A DNA stretch of 64,000 nt from Astropecten irregularis. Taxonomy: Eukaryota > Echinodermata > Asteroidea > Paxillosida > Astropectinidae. This document shows positions 1-22,011 of the stretch, piece by piece (the stretch's first letter is position 1; the number at the start of each line of letters is the position of its first letter). Both the position numbers and the translations under genes were made by a program. Under the pieces are notes generated by a model. That model worked only from the letters and a program-made list of their open reading frames with translations. It searched no databases and was not told the origin of the DNA. The stretch spans positions 7,440,001-7,504,000 of the forward strand of contig OZ020254.1 in assembly GCA_963971285.1 (NCBI GenBank). Reading direction: 5' to 3'.

Positions 1-36
1 ACCAACTACCCAATTTTACACTTGCACACGAGAACT

Positions 37-177
37 GGGGCCAATTTCATAAAGCTCCGCGACGCATCGCAACTCGATTTGCGACCCGTCCTAGCTGCGA
101 CGCGTCGCATCTATGTGGTGAGTCCATAGAGAAAGGATGCATCTTAACTGCGTCTTAAGTTTTGTGAAATCGGCCCC
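37..177. repeat. MITE-like inverted repeat, 'GATTTCAC' family, copy 1
   Basis: The element starts GGGGCCAATTTCATAAAG and ends with a near inverse copy, TTTGTGAAATCGGCCCC. It has no coding potential. The same terminal pattern recurs at 11699, 13886, 19967, 21609, 28147, 28337 and 61181, so this is a dispersed family of short non-autonomous elements. Confidence 0.6.
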
Positions 178-212
178 TGACCTTTTGTCCATTAAAGGTT
201 TTCAGCAGAAGC

Positions 213-3200
213 TTACTTCTTGGGCAGTCCGTAGGATGAGGTCGCACCAGCTTTTCGGACAAAGTTATTGAGCATCTCCACTTGCTCTGTGCAGGCTTCC
301 TGGTACTTGGCGACTAGGTTAAACGCATCAGTGGGCGACGGGAGACCAGTGAAGCATTTCATGAATTCCTCAAAGAGACCTTCGGATGCTATTTGGAACA
401 AAATGAAAAGAAAAAGGCATTTCCCACAAATTTAATTTTCTTGCTGGAAAGTTTTTCACAAAAGGTGTTTCGTACTGAAAAGATTTCAGGCTTTCCATGG
501 TGACAATTGGTATGTGGATTGGTTTGCGGAAACACCATTTAAACTGTAACCAAAACTCAATTTAATAGTGAATGTCAAAATTTGCAAGCTGCATTCTCAC
601 CAACAACTCCTTTTCCTTTCTTGAAATAAAAAAACCCAAAATCGAAGAAAATTTAAACTGATGACTGCATTTTCATTAAAACTTTAACACTTCCAAAGAA
701 GAAATGTCGAAAAGTTTAGTCTTCCTCCCAAATTGTACAATCCACGGCTGAGCCTACGTACCTGCTACCCCCGGATCTTCAGCCATCAGCAGGTTGATAT
801 TGACATTGGTAAAGTCTTCTGTTTTACCCCCTGGCGTTTGAACGGCCGAGGAATCCAGTCCCATGCTAGAATGCTGCATGGCCGCTGGTGTAGCCAGGAA
901 GTTGTTTAGATGTGTCTGGTCAAACACAGACAGGTTAAACTGCAAGTTGAAAATGAAAACAAAAAATTAAATATGTTGCTTCATTTGGTAATGTGGTACT
1001 ATGTACCCAACATTATCAGTCACCAACTAGGGTACGTTCCGAGTCTTCTATTTAAAGCCAATTTAGTTCAACCGCCCGGCAACCGCGGGGGGGTAAGTCA
1101 TAAAGTTAAAATAGCGTTCATATAGCGTACAGTAAAAACCAATCAGTTTTATTTTCGGTTTTAAGAGGTCACACAGTGCCCTGACCCCAAACAGGCTTCC
1201 AGTTAAAATATAAAGTGCACACAGATTGATCTGTGTGCAGAATATAAACAAGTGTGCCACAATAAGTGTTACGTAGTCAGCTGCCAGGCTTCGCTGCGCT
1301 GAAACAGGATGTCGGAAAGATATTCTTTCCAGACAATGTTTTAGCAGTAAACTCTGTCAGTTTTAAGTGCTAAACCCTCCTCCTGAGCAGTTTTAACTTC
1401 AGGGTTTTAGCGGTGGATAGAACCGATCGGTTTTAAATATAAAACCGTTTTAGAGCGTCCAGACACAAATTGTTAAAACCGATCGGGATAAAACAGTAGT
1501 TTTAGCGAATTTAAAACGCTGTCTGAAACTGAAAGAACCCATGGAAGTTCATTGGCTGGCCTTCATATCCCATATACATTGAATGCACATCTACTCAGTA
1601 GATACAGCAATAACAGCACCCTTCAAACAAATTGCTGTTTGGGCCACTCCATTTCTTCTTCACAGATATTTTTGTGCTTTAGGCATCTGAAGCAGAGGTT
1701 TAGTCTGTCCAACAAATGTTTGTAGTAATAATTATTAATGTGAGCTGAAGTCAATGCTCCGTAGGTCACTCACTGTTGGCGCAGGAGTCAACGAAGATCT
1801 CTTGGGCGTCTGCCCCATCAGATCAGAGACATCAAACTGAGATGCCGTTGGTCTTCTGGGTGTATCTTTGACAAACAAACAAGACGAGAAAAACGCATAC
1901 AAAATGATTTAAAATGGAAAAATAATCCAAAACTACTTAAGTGCAAGGGCAATGTTACAATGCATTAACCATCTAGATTCCCTTAACAAAGAAGAAACAA
2001 CTCACATGTGCTGTGTTTGAATCCACTCCCAGGTGTTCGCTGTGACTGCAAGTGTTGCCCTGGCGTGGAGGGTACGCCAGTCGCCTTATCGAGTAGACCG
2101 ATGGCTGATCAGCAGTTAAGGACCACGTTCAGGGCCAAACAATACAAATCCCTCAGGCCAGTTGGTAGTTTATGTAATAGCCGCACTCACCATACAGCGA
2201 GAGAGTGTCTTTCACATGCATGCAGATTCCCTGATTAATTATGCAAGCCAACACAGGGGGCATCTACTATCGTACCGTATGGCGAGTGCGTCTATCACAT
2301 ACACTAGCTCGCTGCTGCGTACCCGCAAAACTGACCAATCAACATCTCCGTCACGATCCAGACAGAAATGTTCTCAAAACAGATCTGATTGGCTGATGAC
2401 CCGCATTGCATAAAATTTGCAAGTATCAGACGTTCATACGTAGTGCAGTGGCACAGAGTAGAACGGGTGATACTTAGACTAGCCAGTTGGTGGCAAAGAG
2501 ATAAAAACTACATTCCACATCACAGAGCTATTTAACTAAACTATATAATGGAGTGAACTGTTTTCACAAAAAGGATACATCTTCTGATGATGTGCTCTTT
2601 ATTCAAAGTTCGACTCTTCTGCTGCTCTCTGGGTGCTGGCGAATTATCTAGAGCAGCAAAGGACATCCTGTTTTCTGACCTGAGAAAGAAACACAATAAA
2701 ACGTTTACGTGAAAACAAAATTTTAGACACAAACACAATGAATGCCTACTTTTACTCTGCATGCTACAAGACACACAAGCATTTTCTTCACTTCAAACTT
2801 AAGCCCAGCCCCACAGACTTTTTCACTCTGCAACTTCCAAAACTCTGTCAACATCCAATTCTGTGCAGTGTCCTTAAATCAAGGCAGAATCTTTGCCCTT
2901 GGTCTAATAGTCATGTCAGCAAGAACCATGTATGTATAACATTACAGCGTCTGGGGCTCATCAGGGCATATACAATTCCACAAATACTTTGCACACTTTC
3001 CTGTGAGTCATTGTGTCATCTTGTACATGTAATCTGCCTAGTGCATGATGAACAATGGAGTTACACAGTGTAAAGAGAGGAAGGTAGAGAATTAGGGGGG
3101 ATGGATGGATGGAGAAAAGGCAGAATAGCCTTGGAGGAGGAATCACATTGCAATTATACCTCAGTCCTTGGCGTAGTGTCCGCTTCTTATCCACTTCTTC

Positions 3201-4312
3201 ATTCATTTTCTCTGGATTAAATCCCTGACTCTGCCTTTGAGAATACTGAAAGAGAAACAGACAATTCCATTACCATGTAAGAGAAGACACAAGATATATC
3301 AGTAGCATTTAAGCCAAATTGCTTGGTTATATCAGTCGTTGGTATTTGGTAAACAAATCAATGATGTCTTTTTAACTATTGGTCAAATTGGAAGCCTGTC
3401 GAGTGTGTTGAGCACAAGAGTTGATGTGTTTGAAACTTGCGCACACAGCACAATTTTTTAACTGTGCACAATTGTTATGTCGCATCTCCTTTTTTCCTGT
3501 TTCCAGTCCATCTCGTGGCATCTATCGTATCAAAAGGTCCGTCCAAAGTGACATTTGTTTAACTTTAAAAGTTTACAGTTTCAAAGATATGAACACGGTT
3601 TGACAGATGAACTGTATGGTTTTTCAGACTCAAGAGGATTCTGGGATACAATACATGTACATGCATGTGTTTATCAACTGTCGCACGCGCTAGCACAAGC
3701 GACTCATGTGATTGCTTTGGGAAAAATTATTTGTACCATGTAGTTCATATATGTCAGCAAAGGAGGTCCGTGAAGCACAGGACTCCAGTCAGCAGTCTAC
3801 AGACGTCCTGGCCTGACTTTAGCATTACACAGCGCGCAATTTTAAAACAGGCGGAAATATTTTGCGGTTCAAAATTGCGCACGGCCCAGTTTGAAACTTG
3901 CACATGCATGACAGGGGTTGAGAATCAATTAGGCTCAACACAGACACTTGGACACATGTATGTGATGTGTTTGGGCTGTGTGTAACATTACAAACTTTTT
4001 ACAAGTCCAAACAAAGATGAGGTCACAAAGACTGAATTGAATTTGAAAGAACAGCTGAAGTGAACAGAAAACCAAACTGCATTTCATTTTCATTGAGTTG
4101 ATCAATTCATTGAACTTTTTTTGAAGCAGTGTAGACTGTAGTTATTGCAGTACCTTCCATATGTCGCCCACAGTGGAATCCACCGGCTCCTGAAAGGACA
4201 CCGACAGCCGATCTCCACCAGCCGCTGCTCTGCGTGTCTGGTATTGCTCACGCTCAACCTGCGACTGACCGGTCCACGGTTCACGCACATCCTTTCTCAT
4301 GGGTCCCGCCAT
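213..4312 (-). CDS. Unidentified 263-residue protein, six coding exons
   Basis: Coding exons in transcript order are 4312-4154, 3245-3160, 2679-2579, 1865-1774, 939-762 and 388-213. All have GT/AG borders, and phases match at every junction (0, 2, 1, 0, 1), giving 263 residues and a stop. The start at 4312 has a good context (AAGATGG). In-frame ATGs at 4366 and about 4348 would add up to 18 residues (first one MDIDFE...). The product is hydrophilic, with no signal peptide or membrane span. The middle is basic and Ser/Thr/Pro-rich with TPRR and TPKR sites that resemble CDK targets. The C-terminal third (from about SEGLFEEFMKCF) looks helical and ends SSYGLPKK. I do not recognise the family; a nuclear, cytoskeletal or cell-cycle role is only a guess. 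It lies head-to-head with LETM1, about 1.8 kb away. The phase agreement makes the exon model reliable although the function is unknown. Confidence 0.8.
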
Positions 4313-4789
4313 CTTGATTGATTGTCCTGACCTAGGCTGGTCAATCATTTCAAAATCTATATCCATAATATTAGACAAATTTTACCGATACATAAGTATG
4401 ACAGACCAAAATTTATTTTATTTCAATGCGATTTATTTTTAGCCATAACAAAAAGTAATTATTTATCAAAATGCATTTCTTTAGCATAAACTTAAAAATC
4501 ATTTACAGATTTGTCCTTTGACCGCTACATTGTGCTGTTCGAGAAGAGAGCTTAAAGCACAATCGTTAAAGTAATATATTCGCATACGTCATGAAGTCGT
4601 GCAAAGGTCACGGTTATGTGGCTCTTTATTCTACGGAGCCCCTAAAGGGACAACTTTATGTTTTGATCAAAAGTAAATGTTCAAAATTGATGCATTGATA
4701 ATGATAATGTCACACAGCAATATTTGATGTTCAGCAAAAAATATAATGTACTAGTGATACTCTTTTTTTTTTCATCGGGGATCAAATTA

Positions 4790-5040
4790 AAGGTAATATC
4801 ATTCTTTGTTTTTTTTATCAAAGAAATACAGATTAATGGGCAAAAATATCAAGACATGATATACACTGAGTAACAGTCATCTGTGAAAATCTTTTACTAA
4901 TTTATGGATAATACACAATTTTTAAAAACATTTTAACAGTATGTTATTAAAGTTCTACCATCACCATCTTTACCCTGAAGTCATAGGTGAATCTGTGAAC
5001 ATTTCTGTTTTGGTTTCTTACCAAAGTATGATACAACCAT
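4790..5040. repeat. TTA-flanked MITE family copy (decayed)
   Basis: The left end AAGGTAATATCATTCTTTG follows a TTA. Internal sequence (ATCAAAGAAATACAGATT, TTTCTTACCAAAGTATGATAC) matches in inverted form the better-preserved copy at 13431-13694. The right end is eroded (GTATGATACAACC). Confidence 0.6.
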
Positions 5041-5216
5041 GAAATTGCCATTTTGGCAAAAGAATACAAATGTTACAAAATATCATTTGAACTAAATTGT
5101 AAAGGAAAGGACCGGCGCATTTCAGTGTCAAAAAATGTTCTGTTGTTTGCTCATCTCATCAGTCATTAACATGGAGGATCGTTCCTTCCTCCATGGTCAT
5201 AAAAAAAGTGCATTGT

Positions 5217-5602
5217 CTAAGGTGACCAGACGTCCCCGTTTTCCGGGGACAGTCCCCGAGTGACAGTGCCGTCCCCGATAAAAAATTGTCTCGCCGAAAA
5301 TGTCCCCGATTCGACGAAATGCCCCCGAAACTAATTGTCCTAAATAAAAAGCTGAACGGAACACAAATCATGTGCTGAAGAAGATCCATTCTTCAGAGAA
5401 GTATGCGAATAGGACAACCGCCTAAGACATTTGTAAGTATGTAACCCACTCATGTCAACTGGATAATAATGTCCATAGATGCCACCATTTTGCGTGTAGG
5501 CACCATCTGAATTCAACAAAATTTCAAAATTATACCCCAGGCTCCCCCACGGGACACCGATCACTGTCCCCGGATCATCTCAACAAAATATGGTCACCTT
5601 AG
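5217..5602. mobile_element. TIR element CTAAGGTGACCA...TGGTCACCTTAG
   Basis: A 12-bp perfect terminal inverted repeat, CTAAGGTGACCA, bounds a 386-bp non-coding body rich in GTCCCCG words. CATTGT lies directly outside both ends (5211-5216 and 5603-5608); read as CATTGTCT the direct repeat is 8 bp. This pattern indicates a DNA-transposon-derived, non-autonomous insertion. The superfamily is not certain; hAT-like is possible because of the 6-8 bp duplication. Confidence 0.7.
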
Positions 5603-6093
5603 CATTGTCTCCTCAGCTCAATAACAAATCAGCATATCGCGGACTCTACATCACATCCGTTGGTTTATACATAGATCAATTCATTTCCTTCCTCCATGAT
5701 CAATTCAAGGACTCAATTATATAATCGAAGAGACCTTGACAGTTGTTTGACCCATCATTGTTTCAGGCCAATGTCATTTTCTACATGAATTATTCATGAT
5801 TCATGACGTCTACGCTTCAGCAGTTGTACAATACCCTGTTTCATAATTTCAACATCGTTTCCTGTAGGAATGATCCCACGATAGAACTCATCCTATTACA
5901 CACAATAACAATGAACCTAAATGTCAAGGTCTGGGAACGTGCTATCACGATCGGTTTACACGGGACGCATGCATGTCATGCATGATTAGTAAAAATACGG
6001 TCAAGTCAACTCATTAATTTTTTAGGACAATCGGAGGAACACAGTGACGAAACCCGTGCATGAATTCATTTAGCGGAGAGCTTTCTCATAAAA

Positions 6094-17454
<11,361 letters not shown>

Positions 17455-17674
17455 TCACCGACCCAGTTTCTGTTTTGTGGAGAAAGTCAACCTTTGTACC
17501 TCATTTTACCCAGTTGTCTCTTTCAGGGGAAGGTACTGTAGTCCTTGTGGTTTAGTATATGTTTATGATAGCACGATGATTTGATGGTTAATTTTTCGTT
17601 GGAAAGTAACTCGAAACCAGGATCAAGATGAACACACTCCCTGTGATACTGATCACCTGATTCGTATGTTTCAA

Positions 17675-18215
17675 TCAGTGCTGTGTCCGAGTCTGGTTAG
17701 TCCCAGTCCGAGACCGAGTCCGGTCAACCAGAGTCCGAGACTGAGACCGAGCCAACACACCCGAGTGCGACTCAATCCTAGTCCAAGTCTGGGACATGTA
17801 CACAAATTAACATAACTTTCCATATTATATAACCTGTTATAGGTAATTAGGTATCAATTTGGGTTTTTGTTTTTCTTCAAAATGACAAAGACACCAAGTT
17901 AAAACATTATTTATCATTTATTAACCAAGACCAACAGCAATACAAATCGCCAATTACAGGATGGTTATTAACATAATAAACAAACAAGCGCAAACACACA
18001 AACAAACACTCGGACAGTCAACAGACAGACAAGTAAATGTACAGATAAATAAATATCTATAAAAGAGTATTGACAACAATAATAAGTCAAAACCAAAACG
18101 GCTTCAACAATTAGTAGAGAGATCTCAAACGAGTCCGAGTCAAAGTCTGGCAAAAATGGTCTTTAGTAGTCAAGTCGGGTCTGAAGACTGAGACCAGTCT
18201 CACAGCACTGATTTC
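17675..18215. repeat. Inverted-repeat element with 'GAGTCCGAG' words
   Basis: The left end ATCAGTGCTGTGTCCGAGTC has an inverted partner on the right (GTCTCACAGCACTGAT). The left arm holds GAGACCGAGTCCGG-type short repeats. Non-coding; no clear target duplication. Confidence 0.5.
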
Positions 18216-18644
18216 AATGGGGGATCTGCATTTTTTTGGAAATCTGTCAATCTTTTGATCGTCTCACCTTGCGTGTCGTACTCCCTTTTTTTGTAGGCCC
18301 GGGAAAACCAAGATGTTGTGTCTACTGAAGAAATAATTTGACCAATATGCATTGTTCAGTTTTACTTTAATATTTCAAAAATGTATTTTATAATGATGTT
18401 TTCTTAGTTATACGCACAAGCTGCTGAATGTAAAGCCACGCCAAAAACTAAAATCTCATGAAATTGTACAGAGAAAAGATGTTTATGTAATCATCAGCTG
18501 CTAATGATCTGAAATACACGTCTTATTCTTCATTTTGAGTGATTTTGCTTTTATTTATGAAGGAAATATTTTGAGTAATGTAAAAGTAATTGATTCATCT
18601 TGCATAATTACTAGTTTTATCAAAATAACTATTATTTTATATGA

Positions 18645-18726
18645 TTTTCAAATAACCACAAGGGAAACTGACTGAAACTGACTCAACTTTTACATTTTTT
18701 CAGTCAGTTTCCCTTGTAGTTATTTG
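18645..18726. repeat. Palindrome made of SINE tail sequence
   Basis: CAAATAACCACAAGGGAAAC at the left faces GTTTCCCTTGTAGTTATTTG at the right. These are two inverted copies of the SINE tail with about 30 nt between the arms. Confidence 0.7.
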
Positions 18727-18740
18727 ATTATTAAATTAAT

Positions 18741-19020
18741 TAAAAAGCCGTATCCTCTTTGAGTGATCCCCCATGCTGTTCTCAGGTTGTTCCATTGCTG
18801 CATGGATCAATGAAATGATCCTTGGGATATAGCGATGTGTGCGTGGTTTCATGGCTTTTGACTGCCTAACAAACAAAGATAATTGACTGGGGACACCGCC
18901 AATGTAGTAGGGCTGGATATATAGCTCAGTTGGTAGAGCGCCTGTACGGTCGCGGTATTCAGAAGGTCGCTGGTTCGAATCCCACTCCAGTCAATTTTTC
19001 CTTGTTCACTTTTCAATGAC
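18741..19020 (+). mobile_element. Long tRNA-like SINE copy
   Basis: Begins AAAAAGCCGTATCCTCTTTG, runs about 160 bp before the tRNA-like unit (TAGCTCAGTTGGTAGAGCGC, then GGTTCGAATCCCACTCC), then the tail. GGCTGGA and TCCAGTC at the unit ends could pair as an acceptor stem, which points to a tRNA origin. Confidence 0.75.
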
Positions 19021-19966
19021 TATTATGATTATTGTTGGAGATTAATCTGTGAGCAGCTTGTGACCTTGAAACAAATATGGAATTTGAGTTGAGCGGACCA
19101 GATAGAAAGTGCTAGCTTGATGTGTATTTGCTTATGAAATGATGTTGTAGTATTGCTTAGAGTTTATACACTGAAATAAGATGGAGGTTTGAAACCAAAA
19201 TTGCAATTGTGCCATTTTTATTTCACTTATCGGCGCAAGGCAAACTCCCATGAGGTCAAAAATCCATTTCTTTTGCTTGAGATGCTCAGTTTAGCCATTG
19301 AGATGACACAAGTTTGTTAACCAGTTTCAAAGGAATGTCTCCATTCTATTACAAGAGGTAATGTGTTTTTAAATTCCTTTTCTTTTTGTAGAAGATCCAT
19401 CATTTGACTTGCTTTCACGTCACGAGAACTGATGCGTCAGTTCGGGTGGTGCTACCTTTACTATAAAAATAATATTTTTTTTGTTCTGCTTGAAATATTT
19501 ATAGGCCAAATGTTTTAAATTATTGGAGTTTTATTTAATGAGAGCAATCTGGTACGTAATCATTGATAATACAATTAAATACCATTGACTTACATCATGG
19601 TAAATGTGATATATATATAAACTGGTATATGTGTATACTGTGTAGATATGGGGTCTGTATTTGAATAACCGTTTTATTCGAATTTTGTTACTAGTTTGTG
19701 GAAGCATGTGTAAAAATTGCTACACATGAGAAATAAATGAGAACAGGTTTGAAAAAAAAAGACAAATGTTTCACTGCCTCATTGGAATGACTTGGCAACC
19801 AAAGTGGCAAGAATAAAATGAAGAATGTAGAGCTGGTGGAAATATAAACGAGCAGGCGCATGGTCGTGCAAGGGAAGGGAGTTGGGAAGGGAGTTGGTCT
19901 GTAAGAGCCGGAGCCCGGAGGACAGTGTTGATGTATACCATGCGTACTGGTAAGCTATCAGACCTG

Positions 19967-20094
19967 CGATCAATTTCACGGAGCCCTACAATAGAGTTAA
20001 GAAGGATAACCCATCGTATTCTGCGTATGGCTGCAATGCATCACCAGTCCTACGATTGACAGGAAGTTACGATGAGTTTGGTGAAATTGACCTC
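19967..20094. repeat. 'GATTTCAC' MITE copy, uninterrupted
   Basis: From GATCAATTTCACGGAGCCC to GGTGAAATTGACC. It contains CCTACGATTGACAGGAAGTT, the undisturbed version of the site where the SINE sits at 11802. Confidence 0.6.
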
Positions 20095-21608
20095 CTGTTC
20101 TTAATGAATGATATTGATTATGAACCCTTATTTTTGGACCCAACTCCTCAAGTTCTTGAAATATGGACTTATTGTCTGAGAATGGGGTCTGAAAGAGCCG
20201 GACAAGGACGTTATGAACTTGACGTATTTGCTCGGAGCTAGGGTTGGGCTATCTTCGGGAGAATGCAGCAACTTTCTGGTAGGGTCTTGTGAGAGAACAG
20301 CATCACAGACCTGTCTAGTGTATAGGCTAGGTGTAATGGTCAGCACATAGACCTTCTAAGAGGATTGACAGAGCCACAGAGTTGAGCAAGAGCTGAAAGG
20401 CGTGGAGAGATCCATCGCAGATCCATCTTGGAGTAGGGCTAACTATTGAAAAGACTGATGATCTGTCAAGAAATCTGTCGGCATTTTACATTCAAAAACA
20501 TCACAGATACAAAACAAATGCACAAACATTGTCTAAATTTCCTTCTGTTTTTATTAATAATGCAAGTTTCAGCCTACAGTTGCAAACCACCAGATTTATA
20601 CTTGTATCGAGTCATTTGGAAATTATAAATGTATCTTGCAAATTGTTACATAAATGTAAAAAAAAAACATGGTAAATCGATGTTAAAAAAAATACTTCAA
20701 TGCATCAATAGTTATAAGTATCAGAAGTAGTATATTCCTGATGCAAAGAATATTATTATTGCAATTAAAAATAGTATCAAAGTTAAAAATATATAGCTTG
20801 GAAAATGACAAATGTTATCAAACAAGATAGAAACATATAATTTGCTAATTCCATCATACTAGATACAGCTGATATATAAGTTATTATTATTACAATTCCG
20901 AAGTATACAGATCATATCCTTAAAATATAATATTCTTTAATAAGTCACCAGTGAGTGTAAAGAAAATTGTACAATTGCTAAAACTTTATATCTGATGTTT
21001 AGTTTGGCATACAAACACTGACATAATTTGTTTTCCAAATTTCAAAAGACATGACGATTTGGCTCAAAGGTAAAGTACTCGATGGTTATGCATAATGCAA
21101 GCTCATTAATAATGACATGTAGCGCCTGACTTTTCTTTGGTCTTACAAAGTTACAATATGTGATGAATTTGACGTCTATAGTTTGAGGTGTTTGAGGTCA
21201 CAAATTCTGACGACAAATTTTACTTGTTCTCATGCCTTGTAAAGGACTAATACAACACAAATCATTTGGTCCATAACTAATATCTATGAATTTCAGAATG
21301 ATAAATGTACAAGGCCATGCATTTCTTTAAAAAGGAATTTATCCGACAAAATAAACAATATACATATAACCATGTTATTTTACACCAATATTAGACTTAT
21401 AGATTATTAAAAAATATCATTACACCAGTACTGTTTTGGAAAAAATACAAAATATTCATTATGTTATTCTTAAACTCTTAAAAGATTTTTTACCTCCAAT
21501 CATGCCAATTAGTGCTTTGTTAATGTTTTTAATCACCACGGAAAAACAAGAGAAATTTTATGGCTCATTCTTGATTTATCACCCTTGTTGATGTATACGC
21601 TATAACCT

Positions 21609-21710
21609 GGGGCTGATTTCACTAAAGTCGTATCTTTATGATCGATTCTCCATATAGCGAAGGATTTGGGCTTTAGCGATGATCGCAAAGCGTTAGTGAA
21701 ATCGGCACCT
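21609..21710. repeat. 'GATTTCAC' MITE copy
   Basis: GGGCTGATTTCACTAAAGTC at the left and GCGTTAGTGAAATCGGCACC at the right form imperfect inverted ends of a short non-coding unit. Confidence 0.55.
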
Positions 21711-21807
21711 GTTCAAAAATGATCATGAACCCTTAGGACCCAACTCCTACTCAGGTTCCTGAAATATGGACTTTTACAAATGCTTAAAATCTTTCTTTTT
21801 AGTCCAA

Positions 21808-21925
21808 ATACCCACAAGGGAAACTGACTGGTTAATTTAAGTCATTTGAAAACAAACAAAGAAAAATTAACTGGAGCGGGATTAGAACCAGCGACCTCCG
21901 ACAGAATACCGTAAGTTAAACACAA
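21808..21925 (-). repeat. tRNA-like SINE copy, reverse orientation
   Basis: CCACAAGGGAAACTGACTGG (inverted tail), AAAAATTAACTGGAGCGGG and GATTAGAACCAGCGACCTCC (inverted B box). Truncated before the A box. Confidence 0.65.
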
Positions 21926-22011
21926 GCTTACCAAGATCCCTGATGAGGCACTATAGCCACAATGACTGAACGTTAACCATATGTCATGAGGTTGTGTCAT
22001 TTATTGAGTGT

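Larger units (their letters stand above)
4367..6093. other. Intergenic region between divergent gene 1 and LETM1
   Basis: No gene is seen. The stretch holds two non-autonomous elements (4790-5040 and 5217-5602) and AT-rich sequence. Both flanking genes are transcribed outward, so their promoters should lie here. No convincing TATA box or CpG-rich core could be pinned down by eye. Confidence 0.6.
17455..19760 (+). other. LETM1 3' UTR and downstream, with repeats
   Basis: No coding signal follows the stop. AATAAA at 19732-19737, with an A-rich stretch about 15 nt later, is a candidate poly(A) signal; the real end could be nearer. The stretch includes an inverted-repeat element (17675-18215) and a SINE (18741-19020). 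Confidence 0.4.
19761..22011. other. Intergenic region, AT-rich, repeats only
   Basis: Two 'GATTTCAC' copies (19967-20094, 21609-21710) and a reversed SINE (21808-21925) are recognisable. 20450-21600 is AT-rich single-copy-looking sequence in which I see nothing. Flanking genes converge here. Confidence 0.6.

Noticed and set aside
18908..18995. tRNA gene candidates (also at 14640, 26054, 47764 and reversed at 25920, 42600)
   Set aside because: A and B boxes are present, but the anticodon arm has an irregular loop and the copies share flanking repeat sequence and tails, so they are SINE modules, not tRNA genes.
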